In this document: positions 33,907-43,100 of the stretch, one piece after another | Numbering within the stretch: position 1 is the first letter of the stretch | How the letters are laid out: the number at the start of each line of letters is the position of its first letter | Assembly: GCF_050433395.1 (NCBI RefSeq) | Contig: NZ_JBNPXH010000007.1 | Location: forward strand, 62,001-126,000 | Reading direction: 5' to 3' | Origin: Mobilitalea torta | GTDB taxonomy: Bacteria > Bacillota > Clostridia > Lachnospirales > Lachnospiraceae | Length of the DNA: 64,000 nt | Translations under genes and position numbers: made by a program | Notes under the pieces: generated by a model | The model's input: only the letters and a program-made list of their open reading frames with translations | Databases searched by the model: none | What the model was told of the DNA's origin: nothing

Positions 33907-33987
33907 TTGCGGTATTGGGTTTGTTTTGCTATAATAAGTATGGTGCAAAATGATAAGACGATTAAAGGAGTGGACGAAAGTCCACTC
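33907..33987 (+). promoter_or_regulatory. Promoter and leader hairpin of the rimP-nusA operon
   Basis: TTGCGG (33907-33912), a 17-bp spacer and TATAAT (33930-33935) form a strong promoter. About 30 nt into the transcript an 8-bp perfect stem GAGTGGAC / GTCCACTC is capped by a GAAA tetraloop (33968-33987), followed by ttcttattt, a weak T-rich tract. It may be an attenuator or a stabilising leader structure. Confidence 0.65.
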
Positions 33988-34034
33988 TTCTTATTTGTGT
34001 AAAGCCCAAATATGTTAGGAAAGCAGGGATTTGA

Positions 34035-34502
34035 ATGACGAAGCACGAAGACTATGAGCGCAGGACGGAGCGGCTGCTGGAACCCATCCTGTCGGAGAAC
34101 CATTTTGAATTATATGATGTGGAGTATGTGAAGGAGGGCGGCAGCTGGTATCTGAGGGCTTATATTGACAAGGAAAACGGCATTACGGTGGATGACTGCG
34201 TCATGGTCAGCAGAAAACTGAGCGATCTCCTTGACAAGGAAGATTTCATCCCGGATTCCTACGTATTGGAGGTAAGCTCGCCCGGACTTGGAAGGCAGCT
34301 GAGGAAAGAGAAACATTTTGAAAAGAGCATCGGTGAAGAGGTAGAGGTCAAGCTTTATAAAGCATTGAATAAAAAGAAAGAGTTTGTGGGTATCTTAAAG
34401 GCTTTCGATGCCGGAACCATCACCCTTGAATTAGAGGATGGAACGGATATGGACTTTTTGCGGACGGATATCGCCGTGGTGCGGCTCACTTTTGATTTCT
34501 AG
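34035..34502 (+). CDS. rimP: Ribosome maturation factor RimP
   Basis: 155 residues, the usual size. Conserved segments are YDVEYVKEGGSWYLRAYIDKENGITVDDCVMVSRKLSDLLD and YVLEVSSPGLGRQL, the RimP signature. It assists maturation of the 30S subunit. It begins the conserved Firmicutes nusA cluster and is followed 39 nt later by nusA. Confidence 0.96.
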   Translation: MTKHEDYERRTERLLEPILSENHFELYDVEYVKEGGSWYLRAYIDKENGITVDDCVMVSRKLSDLLDKEDFIPDSYVLEVSSPGLGRQLRKEKHFEKSIGEEVEVKLYKALNKKKEFVGILKAFDAGTITLELEDGTDMDFLRTDIAVVRLTFDF

Positions 34503-34541
34503 AGATTGGTCTAATCATATTAAAGGAGGATTTGAGAGAAA

Positions 34542-35588
34542 ATGGATGCAAACAGGGAACTGATTGAGGCTTTGAACCAGATTGAGAAGGAAAAGGACAT
34601 CAGCAAAGACATTTTACTGGAGGCATTGGAGAACTCATTGGTTGCAGCGTGCAAGAATAACTATGGCAGAGCGGATAATATAAAGGTCGACATTGACCGC
34701 AATACAGGGGAAGTTAATGTATATGCCATGAAGGAAGTGGTGGAGGAAGTAACCGATCCGGTTATGCAGATCAGTCTGGCCCAGGCAAAAATGAAGGATT
34801 CAAGAAAGGAATTGGGGGATGTCATAGCCATTGAGGTAACACCGAAGAACTTTGGCCGTATTGCTGCCCAGAAGGCGAAGCAGGTCGTGGTTCAGAAGAT
34901 ACGCGAGGAAGAGAGAAAGGTTCTCTTTGCCCAGTACAGCGGGAAGGAGAAGGATATTGTAACCGGCATCGTGCAGCGTTATGTGGGGAATAATGTGAGC
35001 ATCAACTTAGGTAAGGTGGATGCGATTTTAACGGAAAACGAGCAGGTGAGAGGCGAGGTGTTCCGGCCTACGGACCGCATCAAGCTGTATGTGCTTGAGG
35101 TAAAGGATACCACCAAGGGTCCCAGAATTACCGTATCCCGCACCCATCCCGAGCTGGTAAAGAGATTATTTGAGGCTGAGGTTACGGAGATCCAGGACGG
35201 AACGGTAGAGATCAAGAGCATTTCCAGAGAAGCCGGTTCCCGGACCAAGATGGCAGTATGGAGCAACAATCCGGATGTGGACGCGGTAGGCGCCTGCGTC
35301 GGCTTAAACGGCGCCAGGGTGAATGCCATCGTACATGAGCTTCGCAATGAGAAGATCGATATCATCAACTGGAGCAATGATCCGGAACAGCTGATTGAGA
35401 ATGCCTTAAGTCCCGCCAAGGTAGTCTCGGTTACCGTAGATGAATTTGAGAAGAGCGCCAGAGTGATTGTTCCTGATTACCAGCTCTCCCTTGCCATCGG
35501 TAAGGAAGGCCAGAACGCAAGGCTTGCGGCAAAGCTGACAGGATACAAGATCGATATCAAAAGTGAGTCCCAGAGCATGCAGTGGTAA
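34542..35588 (+). CDS. nusA: Transcription termination/antitermination factor NusA
   Basis: 348 residues, the short Firmicutes form without the C-terminal acidic repeats of proteobacteria. The N-terminal RNA-polymerase-binding domain (~1-130) is followed by S1 (IVTGIVQRYVGNNVSINLGKVDAIL) and two KH domains (ACVGLNGARVNAIVHEL and LAIGKEGQNARLAAKLTG, each with GxxG). AAAGGAGG precedes the start. It modulates pausing and termination and is co-transcribed with rimP. Confidence 0.97.
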   Translation: MDANRELIEALNQIEKEKDISKDILLEALENSLVAACKNNYGRADNIKVDIDRNTGEVNVYAMKEVVEEVTDPVMQISLAQAKMKDSRKELGDVIAIEVTPKNFGRIAAQKAKQVVVQKIREEERKVLFAQYSGKEKDIVTGIVQRYVGNNVSINLGKVDAILTENEQVRGEVFRPTDRIKLYVLEVKDTTKGPRITVSRTHPELVKRLFEAEVTEIQDGTVEIKSISREAGSRTKMAVWSNNPDVDAVGACVGLNGARVNAIVHELRNEKIDIINWSNDPEQLIENALSPAKVVSVTVDEFEKSARVIVPDYQLSLAIGKEGQNARLAAKLTGYKIDIKSESQSMQW

Positions 35589-35623
35589 GCGGTGAGGGGA
35601 TATCAATATCCATGGAGGTATAG

Positions 35624-35911
35624 ATGGCGAAGAAATTACCGTTAAGAATGTGTACCGGATGCGGTGAGATGAAGTCCAAGAGGGAATTAATCCGTGTTCT
35701 GAAGACACCGGAGGAGGAGATCGTGATTGATGCCACCGGTAAGAAGAACGGACGCGGAGCTTATGTATGCTGCTCTCTGGCCTGTCTTCAGAAAGCGGTG
35801 AAGACAAAGGGCCTGGAACGGTCTCTCAAGGTCAGCATTCCGGGAGAAATAATAGAAACTCTAGAGAAGGAGATGATTTTGCTTGAATCCGGAAGAAAAG
35901 AAGGTATATAA
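35624..35911 (+). CDS. rnpM: YlxR/RnpM family RNA-binding protein (DUF448)
   Basis: 95 residues with the diagnostic LRMCTGCGEMKSKRELIRVL start and GRGAYVC. The B. subtilis homologue is reported to bind and modulate RNase P. Its position between nusA and ylxQ is the conserved order. Its end overlaps the TTG start of the next gene by 29 bases. Confidence 0.93.
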   Translation: MAKKLPLRMCTGCGEMKSKRELIRVLKTPEEEIVIDATGKKNGRGAYVCCSLACLQKAVKTKGLERSLKVSIPGEIIETLEKEMILLESGRKEGI

Positions 35912-36242
35912 CCTGTTTGGAATTGCAACAAAATCAGGCAAGCTTGTAAGCGGTGAATTCTCTACAGAGAAAGCGGTGAAAGAACGGAAGGCGGCTTTGG
36001 TCGTTGTGGCGGAGGACGCGTCTGATAATACGAAGAAAATGTTTACCAATATGTGTACTTACTATAATGTGCCAATTTATTATTTTGGTATAAAGGACGA
36101 CTTGGGTCATGCAGTAGGTAAAGAGTTTCGTGCCTCTTTGGCAGTGCTTGATAAAGGCTTAGCGGACGCAATGGAAAAGCAACTGGAAATAATACAGGAT
36201 AGGAACGGAGGTAGTAAGTATGGCAAAAATGAAGATATTTGA
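35883..36242 (+). CDS. ylxQ: YlxQ-type L7Ae-family ribosomal protein
   Basis: 119 residues with an L7Ae/L30e-like fold: NLFGIATKSGKLVSGEFSTEKAV, LVVVAEDASDNTKKMF and YGIKDDLGHAVGKEFRASLAVLD-type segments. The start is a TTG at 35883, supported by AAGGAG 9 nt upstream and inside the end of rnpM. It is a K-turn-binding family member of unclear role. The stop overlaps the start of infB by 23 bases. Confidence 0.9.
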   Translation: MNPEEKKVYNLFGIATKSGKLVSGEFSTEKAVKERKAALVVVAEDASDNTKKMFTNMCTYYNVPIYYFGIKDDLGHAVGKEFRASLAVLDKGLADAMEKQLEIIQDRNGGSKYGKNEDI

Positions 36243-39200
36243 GCTAAAAAATGAAATAAATAAACATGTAAAATATCCCATAGAGAACAAGGATATCCTT
36301 GATTATCTGGACCAGAACTTTGGGGTGAAGAAGACGCACAGCAGCAATCTGGAGGAGAATGAGGTCAATTTTGTAAAGAATCATTTCGTCCGGGCGGCAG
36401 CGGCGAGACAGGCGGCGGAGGAAGCCGGGGGACGGACGGCAAAAGCGGCTCCTTCGGGCACGCCGGCACAGCCCCAGACCAAGCCCGCGGCGGCGAAGCC
36501 GCGTCCGGCGGTGCAGGAACCCAGGGATGCGGCCCGGCCGGACGATCAGGTGCGGACCGCCCAAACGGGAAGCGTCACCAAAGCCCCGGGAGACCAAGGA
36601 CATACCGAAACAAATACGCAGCCGGTGGCAGCACAGGCATTGAACACGGCACAGGCACAAAATGCACAGCAAGGATTAAGGCCGGCAGGAGGACAAAGTG
36701 GAATGAAGCAAGGACAGCAAGGAAGCGCTGGCCAATCTGGCAATCAGAGCCAGGGGTATCAAAGCTCAGGTAATACGGGCAGAAACAGTGAATATACGCA
36801 GGGACAGAGAACGTCCCAGGGAACAAATAACCAGCAGGGAAGACCGGCAGGAAATAATCAGAGGCCTCAAGGGGAGAGCCAAGGCTATCAAGGGAATCGC
36901 CCCAGACCGCAAGGAGAGGGCCAGCAAGGCGGCTACCAGGGGAATCGTCCCAGACCGCAGGGAGAAGGCCAGCAAGGCGGCTACCAGGGGAATCGTCCCA
37001 GACCGCAGGGAGAAGGCCAGCAGGGCGGCTATCAAGGGAATCGTCCCAGACCGCAGGGAGAAGGCCAGCAGGGCGGCTACCAGGGTAACCGTCCCAGACC
37101 GCAGGGAGAAGGCCAGCAGGGCGGCTATCAGGGGAATCGTCCCAGACCGCAGGGAGAGGGCCAGCAAGGCGGCTACCAGGGTAACCGTCCCAGGCCCCAA
37201 GGAGAAGGCCAGCAAGGCGGCTACCAAGGAAATCGTCCCAGATACCAGGGAGAAGGCGGCTATCAGGGTAACCGTCCCAGACCGCAGGGAGAGGGCCAGC
37301 AAGGCGGTTATGGCCAGCAGGGTTACCAAGGAAATCGTCCCAGACCGCAAGGAGAAGGTCAGCAAGGCGGCTATCAGGGTAACCGTCCCAGACCCCAAGG
37401 AGATGGCCAACAGGGAGGTTACCAGGGGAATCGCCCCAGGCCCCAAGGAGATGGCCAACAAGGCGGCTACCAAGGAAATCGTCCCAGATACCAGGGAGAC
37501 AATCAACAATCAGGTTACGGCCAGCAAGGCGGCTACCAGGGCAGACCCCAGGGCGGTCAGCAGGGCAGAAGCGGTTATGGAAGCCAGGGCGGTTATTCCC
37601 GTCCGAGCAACCAGCGTCCGGGCGGCGGATTTGGTATGCGCAGCTTTGAAGACGGAGGCAAGGACGAGGATGATAAGCCGAATTACGGCAATCGTTCCCA
37701 GCCCAGGAAAGCCGCCGGTAAGGGTGTTGGAGAGCGCAAGAGCTTTGACCAGCAGATACTGGATCAGAAGGTTGCCGAGAAGAACGATAATAGCAATAAA
37801 AGAAACAGAGATCGGATTAATAAGGAAAAGAGCTATAAAGACCGAATCAATACAGGACGCAATAATGAAACGGAAGATGAGATCAAGACAAAGCTGGTTC
37901 CCAAAAAGGGACAGTTTATTCAGCCTAAGCCCATACAGGTAGTGGAGGAAGAGATCAAGGTAATCATCCTTCCGGAGGTTCTGACCATCAAGGAATTAGC
38001 CGATAAGATGAAGAAGCCTTCGGCCGCTTTAATCAAAAAGCTTTTCCTGGCAGGCAGGGTTGTAACCCTCAATCAGGAAATTACCTTTGAAGAGGCGGAG
38101 GAAATCGCCCTCGAGTATGAGATTATAGCAGAACAGGAAGTCAAGGTTAATGAGGTGGAAGAGCTTCTGAAGGAAGAAGAGGAAGATCCCGATACCATGG
38201 AGAAAAGACCTCCGGTGGTATGTGTTATGGGTCACGTCGATCACGGAAAGACCTCGCTTCTGGATGCCATCCGTGCGACCAATGTTACCTCCAGAGAGGC
38301 CGGCGGCATCACACAGCATATCGGTGCCTATGTAGTTGAAATTAAGAATGAGAAGATTACCTTCCTGGATACACCGGGACATGAAGCCTTCACTGCCATG
38401 CGTAAGCGGGGAGCTAAGTCTACGGATATCGCAATCCTGGTGGTTGCGGCGGATGACGGCGTAATGCCTCAGACGGTAGAAGCCATTAACCATGCCAAGG
38501 CAGCCGGAGTTCAGATTATTGTAGCGATTAATAAGATCGATAAGCCCAGTGCCAATATCGAGCGTGTAAAGCAGGAGCTGACGGAATATGAGCTGGTTGC
38601 CGAGGACTGGGGCGGAGATACTATCTTCGTACCGGTATCCGCCCATACGAAGGAGGGCATCAACCAGCTGCTGGAGATGATTCTGCTGACAGCCGAAGTG
38701 AGTGAGTTAAAAGCGAATCCCAACCGGAATGCCAGAGGAATTGTCATCGAAGCGGAGCTGGATAAGGGCAGAGGTCCTGTTGCAACTATTCTTGTGCAGA
38801 AGGGTACCCTCCGTGTAGGCGATAATGTTGCCGTAGGCTCTGCCTTCGGTAAGGTTCGCGCCATGAATGATGACAAGGGGCGGAGAGTGAAGGAAGCAAC
38901 ACCTTCTACACCTGTAGAAGTATTAGGTCTGAGCGAGGTGCCGGATGCCGGCGAGACTCTGTTGGCTACCACCAGCGAAAAAGAGGCCAGAACCATCGCC
39001 AGCGCTTATGTGACCCAGAGCAAGGAGAAGCTGCTGGCGGATACTAAGGCAAAATTATCCCTGGATGGTCTGTTCTCACAGATTCAAGCCGGTAATATCA
39101 AGGATCTGAATCTAATTATCAAGGCGGATGTACAGGGCTCGGTAGAAGCCATGAAGCAGAGCCTGTTAAAACTCAGCAACAGCGAGGTTGCCGTAAGGGT

Positions 39201-39705
39201 ACTCCATAGCGGCGTTGGTGCAATCAATGAATCTGATGTTATTCTTGCCAGCACCTCCAACGCGGTTATCATCGGCTTTAACGTAAAGCCGGATAATGCG
39301 GCTAAGGAAACAGCGGACAGGGAGAAGGTAGAGGTTAAGCTTTACCGGGTTATCTACAGCGCCATCAACGATGTTGAGGCAGCAATGAAGGGAATGCTGG
39401 ATCCTGTATTTGAAGAGCGTATTGTCGGTCACGCAGAGGTTCGTATGACCTTCAAGGCATCGGGGATTGGAACAATTGCCGGCTCCTACGTTCTGGACGG
39501 AAAGGTAATCCGCGGAAGCAAGGCCAGAATTTACCGGGGCAATGAATTAGTCTATGAAGGAATTCTCTCCTCTTTGAAGAGATTCCAGGATGATGTGAAG
39601 GAAGTGGCTACCGGTTATGAATGCGGCCTTGTATTCGAGAAGTTTAATGACGTTAGGGAAGGCGACAAGGTAGAGCTTTATATTATGGCCGAGGTCCCCA
39701 GATAA
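36220..39705 (+). CDS. infB: Translation initiation factor IF-2 with an expanded repetitive N-terminal region
   Basis: 1161 residues, clearly longer than compact Firmicutes IF-2 (about 700). Residues 1-~55 form the IF2_N-type helical domain (MKIFELKNEINKHVKYPIENKDILDYL). Then comes an Ala/Pro/Gln linker, and residues ~222-427 hold 13 copies of a 16-residue unit NRPRPQGEGQQGGYQG, followed by a basic linker (to ~560). A second IF2_N domain (~590-640) precedes the GTPase: GHVDHGKT (671-678), GGITQHIGAY, DTPGH, NKID. Domains 2-4 then follow, with the fMet-tRNA-binding end. GGAGG precedes ATG 36220. The catalytic half is canonical; the repeat region is probably disordered. Confidence 0.97.
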   Translation: MAKMKIFELKNEINKHVKYPIENKDILDYLDQNFGVKKTHSSNLEENEVNFVKNHFVRAAAARQAAEEAGGRTAKAAPSGTPAQPQTKPAAAKPRPAVQEPRDAARPDDQVRTAQTGSVTKAPGDQGHTETNTQPVAAQALNTAQAQNAQQGLRPAGGQSGMKQGQQGSAGQSGNQSQGYQSSGNTGRNSEYTQGQRTSQGTNNQQGRPAGNNQRPQGESQGYQGNRPRPQGEGQQGGYQGNRPRPQGEGQQGGYQGNRPRPQGEGQQGGYQGNRPRPQGEGQQGGYQGNRPRPQGEGQQGGYQGNRPRPQGEGQQGGYQGNRPRPQGEGQQGGYQGNRPRYQGEGGYQGNRPRPQGEGQQGGYGQQGYQGNRPRPQGEGQQGGYQGNRPRPQGDGQQGGYQGNRPRPQGDGQQGGYQGNRPRYQGDNQQSGYGQQGGYQGRPQGGQQGRSGYGSQGGYSRPSNQRPGGGFGMRSFEDGGKDEDDKPNYGNRSQPRKAAGKGVGERKSFDQQILDQKVAEKNDNSNKRNRDRINKEKSYKDRINTGRNNETEDEIKTKLVPKKGQFIQPKPIQVVEEEIKVIILPEVLTIKELADKMKKPSAALIKKLFLAGRVVTLNQEITFEEAEEIALEYEIIAEQEVKVNEVEELLKEEEEDPDTMEKRPPVVCVMGHVDHGKTSLLDAIRATNVTSREAGGITQHIGAYVVEIKNEKITFLDTPGHEAFTAMRKRGAKSTDIAILVVAADDGVMPQTVEAINHAKAAGVQIIVAINKIDKPSANIERVKQELTEYELVAEDWGGDTIFVPVSAHTKEGINQLLEMILLTAEVSELKANPNRNARGIVIEAELDKGRGPVATILVQKGTLRVGDNVAVGSAFGKVRAMNDDKGRRVKEATPSTPVEVLGLSEVPDAGETLLATTSEKEARTIASAYVTQSKEKLLADTKAKLSLDGLFSQIQAGNIKDLNLIIKADVQGSVEAMKQSLLKLSNSEVAVRVLHSGVGAINESDVILASTSNAVIIGFNVKPDNAAKETADREKVEVKLYRVIYSAINDVEAAMKGMLDPVFEERIVGHAEVRMTFKASGIGTIAGSYVLDGKVIRGSKARIYRGNELVYEGILSSLKRFQDDVKEVATGYECGLVFEKFNDVREGDKVELYIMAEVPR
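36885..37500 (+). repeat. 48-bp in-frame tandem repeats in infB
   Basis: Thirteen units, mostly exactly 48 bp, each encoding 16 residues rich in Gly, Gln, Arg, Pro and Tyr. Two units are shortened or interrupted (around 37250 and 37310) and three carry Glu-to-Asp changes. The high DNA identity gives long open frames in other phases of both strands, which are artefacts. Confidence 0.93.
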
Positions 39706-39727
39706 TAGAGAAAGCAAGGTTATTAAT

Positions 39728-40120
39728 ATGAGAAAGAACAGTATTAAAAACACCAGAATTAACGGCGAAGTACAAAAGGTGCTCAGCACACTAATCAGCA
39801 GGGAGATCAAGGATCCCCGGATCAATCCCATGACATCGGTGACAGCCGTAGAGGTTGCACCGGATCTGAAGACGGCAAAGGTATTCATCAGTGTATTGGG
39901 AGAGGAAGAATCCAGGCAGGACACCCTGAAAGGGTTAAAAAGCGCGGCATCCTATATACGGGGACAACTGGCTAAAACCCTTAATTTAAGAAACACACCG
40001 GAGCTCACGTTTTTCCTTGATAATTCCATTGAATACGGAGTGAATATGTCAAGGCTGATTGATGAAGTGAGCAGGACCTCCCGTCATGAGGAAGAGGAGG
40101 AAGACAAGGATATCAATTGA
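39728..40120 (+). CDS. rbfA: Ribosome-binding factor A
   Basis: 130 residues with RbfA landmarks: INGEVQKVLSTLISREIKDPRI, TAVEVAPDLKTAKVFISVLG and LRNTPELTFFLDNSIEYG. It is needed for 30S maturation, especially of the 16S rRNA 5' end. It follows infB by 22 nt in the conserved order. Confidence 0.96.
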   Translation: MRKNSIKNTRINGEVQKVLSTLISREIKDPRINPMTSVTAVEVAPDLKTAKVFISVLGEEESRQDTLKGLKSAASYIRGQLAKTLNLRNTPELTFFLDNSIEYGVNMSRLIDEVSRTSRHEEEEEDKDIN

Positions 40121-40143
40121 ATGCTTAATGAGGATCATAGCCT

Positions 40144-41154
40144 ATGAATAAAATTAATGCAGAAATAATTGGATCAAAGAAAGTAGCCATCGCCGGTCAT
40201 ATCAGGCCGGACGGGGACTGTGTGGGCTCCTGTACCGCGCTTTACCTGTATCTGACACAGAATAAAGAGAAGCTGGGGATTGAGAAGGTGGATGTATATT
40301 TGGAGCCCTTCGGCAGCGAATTCGGTATCCTCAAGGGTACGGAGGAGATAAAGCATACGCTGCCGGCAGCGTATACCTGTGATTCCGAGGAACACTACGA
40401 CACCTTCATTTCCCTTGACTGCAGCAGTCTGGACCGCCTGGGCAATGCATTAACCTTTTATAATGCTGCTGACAAGACCATCAACATTGACCACCACATC
40501 AGTAATCCGCTCTTTGGCAGGGTGAATCATGTGGTGGCCGATGCCTCCTCAACCTGTGAGGTGCTGTATACCCTCATGGATGAGGAGGATATCTCGAAGG
40601 AAATAGCGGCGGCCTTATATGTGGGCATCATCCATGATACCGGTGTATTCAAGCACAGCAATACCTCAGAGAAGACAATGAATATTGCCGGCAAGCTGAT
40701 CAGCAAGGGAATTAATCATTCCATGCTGATTGATGAATCCTTTTATGCAAAGACCTATATACAGAACCAGCTTCTGGGACGCTGTCTCATGGAAAGTATT
40801 CTGGTTCTGGAGGGTAAGGTGGTATTTGCAGCTCTCAGCCGTAAGATGCTGAGTTTCTATGAAGCTACTACGGCGGATCTGGATGGAATTATCGATCAGC
40901 TGAGAGTGACCAGAGGAACGGAAGTGGCAATCTTTATCTATGAGCTGGAACCCCATGAATATAAAGTCAGTATGCGGTCCAACGGAGAGGTCAATGTCAG
41001 CAAAATTGCCGTTTATTTTGGCGGAGGCGGCCATGTCAAGGCCGCAGGCTGTACCTTGCACGGCTCTATGCATGATGTGATCAACAACCTCACTGTACAT
41101 ATCGAAGCACAGTTGAAGGAACTAGCGGGCGCCTCGTTTTGCTTGAAGGAATAG
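40144..41154 (+). CDS. nrnA: Bifunctional oligoribonuclease / pAp phosphatase (DHH family)
   Basis: 336 residues. DHH phosphoesterase motifs are present: GHIRPDGDCVGS (motif I), ISLDCSSLDRLG, NIDHHISN (DHH) and GIIHDTGVFKHSNTSE. The C-terminal DHHA1 region has GGGGHVKAAG. The protein degrades nanoRNAs and 3'-phosphoadenosine 5'-phosphate. Its place between rbfA and truB is the standard Firmicutes order. Confidence 0.94.
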   Translation: MNKINAEIIGSKKVAIAGHIRPDGDCVGSCTALYLYLTQNKEKLGIEKVDVYLEPFGSEFGILKGTEEIKHTLPAAYTCDSEEHYDTFISLDCSSLDRLGNALTFYNAADKTINIDHHISNPLFGRVNHVVADASSTCEVLYTLMDEEDISKEIAAALYVGIIHDTGVFKHSNTSEKTMNIAGKLISKGINHSMLIDESFYAKTYIQNQLLGRCLMESILVLEGKVVFAALSRKMLSFYEATTADLDGIIDQLRVTRGTEVAIFIYELEPHEYKVSMRSNGEVNVSKIAVYFGGGGHVKAAGCTLHGSMHDVINNLTVHIEAQLKELAGASFCLKE

Positions 41155-41205
41155 CGAAGCAAATTGCTGCAGGCAAAACGCTTTGATAAGGAGTGCAGAC
41201 AGCCA

Positions 41206-42114
41206 ATGGATGGAATCATTAACATTTGCAAGGAAAAAGGTTATACCTCCCATGATGTTGTTGCCAAAATGAGAGGAATCCTGCGAATGAAAAAAATCGG
41301 CCACACCGGAACCCTGGATCCTGATGCTCAGGGCGTTCTTCCGGTATGTGTCGGGAAGGCAACAAAATTAGTGGATCTTATTACGGATAAGGACAAGACC
41401 TATCTGGCACAGGCGAAGCTTGGAATCACCACAGACACCCAGGATATCTCCGGCAAAGTGCTAAGCACCTCGGAGGTAAAGGCGGACAGGGGGATGCTGG
41501 AGAGAGCCTTGCAGAGCTTTACCGGAGAATATATGCAGCTTCCTCCCATGTACTCGGCAATTAAGGTAAATGGCAGGAAGCTGTATGAATTGGCCCGGGA
41601 AGGAAAGGAAATTGAGCGGGACAGAAGACCGGTGACCGTGAAGGAGATCCGTCTGTTGGAATACAATGAAACAGAGCAGGAATTCACCGTATCGGTAGAA
41701 TGTACAAAGGGTACTTATGTCCGGACCCTGCTGCAGGATATTGGTGACAGCCTGGGCTGCGGAGCGACGATGACAAGTCTGGTACGAACAGCGGTGGGAA
41801 GCTTCCGCCTGGAGAATGCGATCACCCTTTCCCAGCTGGAACGGCTGGCGGAGGAAAAAGGACTGGAGCCGTATATTGTGACCATTGATCAGGTCTTCTG
41901 CCATTATTCCAGAGTGACAGTCTTCAGCGAATACAATAAGCTGATTTATAATGGGAACCTGTTTAAACCGGAGCATGTCAGAACCCCTGGCGCCGGGAGA
42001 ATGAGTGAGCTGGTCCGGGTCTATGACAGTGAGGAGCAGTTCATCGGATTATACCGGTATGAAGAGGAAGAGAAGCTGTTCAGACCGGTGAAAATGTTCT
42101 TAACGCAAGAGTAA
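41206..42114 (+). CDS. truB: tRNA pseudouridine(55) synthase
   Basis: 302 residues from ATG 41206 (AAGGAG upstream; the frame open to 41164 is unlikely to be used). The catalytic Asp38 lies in HTGTLDPDAQGVLPVCVGKATK. Other family segments are YLAQAKLGITTDTQD, PPMYSAIKVNGRKLYELAREG and KGTYVRTLLQDIG. It makes pseudouridine 55 in the T-loop of tRNAs. Followed by ribF. Confidence 0.96.
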   Translation: MDGIINICKEKGYTSHDVVAKMRGILRMKKIGHTGTLDPDAQGVLPVCVGKATKLVDLITDKDKTYLAQAKLGITTDTQDISGKVLSTSEVKADRGMLERALQSFTGEYMQLPPMYSAIKVNGRKLYELAREGKEIERDRRPVTVKEIRLLEYNETEQEFTVSVECTKGTYVRTLLQDIGDSLGCGATMTSLVRTAVGSFRLENAITLSQLERLAEEKGLEPYIVTIDQVFCHYSRVTVFSEYNKLIYNGNLFKPEHVRTPGAGRMSELVRVYDSEEQFIGLYRYEEEEKLFRPVKMFLTQE

Positions 42115-42173
42115 TTCACTACAGACAGCATCCGGTATCTTTTTCATTGGTGCCGGCAGGATGGAGATTATTT

Positions 42174-43094
42174 ATGGAATATATAGCTGGAAAAACGGAA
42201 TTCAAATATAAAGATACAGCGGTAACCCTGGGAAAGTTTGACGGACTGCATAAGGGGCATCAGCAGCTCATGGATATTGTTATCTCTTATAAACAGCAGG
42301 GTCTGACAGCCGTTATGTTCAGCTTTTTAATGCATCCGGGCAATTTGTTCTCCGACCGGGAGTTTGAATTGATCTACACGGAGGAGGAAAAGGTGGCAAA
42401 GCTGAAATCCTCGGGGTTGGATGTGCTGATTTCCTATCCCTTTACCGAGGCAACCAGGGAAATGGAGCCGGAGGCCTTTATCCGTGAGATACTGGTGGAC
42501 AAGCTGGATGTTAAAATAATAGCAGTTGGGAAAGACTTTCGCTTTGGCCGCCGCAGGAGGGGAGATGTAGAGCTTCTAAAGGCCTGTGAGGATACCTACG
42601 GCTATAAGGTGATTGACTGCGACAAGCTTACCTGGAGGAACGAGGTGATCAGCAGCTCCACCATCCGCAAGGCGCTGAAGGAAGGGGACCTTGAGACCGC
42701 CAACCTTTTGCTGGGCCGCCCCTATACCATACGGGGCGAGGTTTTGCACGGACGGAGATTGGGGCGCACCATAGGGATACCCACGACAAATCTGATTCCC
42801 CCCTCCTCAAAACTGCTGCCTCCCTGCGGTGTCTATGTTTCCAGGACCCGTGTGAACGGCGGACTCTATGAGGGTGTCACCAACATTGGATACAAGCCCA
42901 CCGTGGGAGCGGAAGAGAATATCGGCGTGGAAACCTATCTTTTTGATTTTAATGAAGATCTGTACGGCAGGATGATTGAGGTTGAATTGTTTTATCATAT
43001 CCGGCCCGAGCTGAAATTTGGAACAATTGAGGAAATGACTGCAAGGATGAAGGAAGACATCCTCCTTGGCAGGAATTATTTTAACAGGGGGTAG
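42174..43094 (+). CDS. ribF: Bifunctional riboflavin kinase / FAD synthetase
   Basis: 306 residues. ATG 42174 is preferred over an in-frame TTG at 42147 because GGATGGAG precedes it by 7 nt. The N-terminal FMN adenylyltransferase has LGKFDGLHKGHQ and SSSTIRKAL. The C-terminal kinase domain has GRPYTIRGEVLHGRRLGRTIGIPTTNL and GVTNIGYKPTVG, with the Thr-Thr-Asn segment of the family. It makes FMN and FAD. It ends the nusA-ribF cluster. Confidence 0.95.
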   Translation: MEYIAGKTEFKYKDTAVTLGKFDGLHKGHQQLMDIVISYKQQGLTAVMFSFLMHPGNLFSDREFELIYTEEEKVAKLKSSGLDVLISYPFTEATREMEPEAFIREILVDKLDVKIIAVGKDFRFGRRRRGDVELLKACEDTYGYKVIDCDKLTWRNEVISSSTIRKALKEGDLETANLLLGRPYTIRGEVLHGRRLGRTIGIPTTNLIPPSSKLLPPCGVYVSRTRVNGGLYEGVTNIGYKPTVGAEENIGVETYLFDFNEDLYGRMIEVELFYHIRPELKFGTIEEMTARMKEDILLGRNYFNRG

Positions 43095-43100
43095 AAGTTT

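Noticed and set aside
36766..37942. Long open frames on both strands inside infB (384 codons on +, 247 on -)
   Set aside because: They arise from the 48-bp repeat, which lacks stop codons in other phases; the translations are repetitive and lack ribosome sites, and the infB frame is certain.
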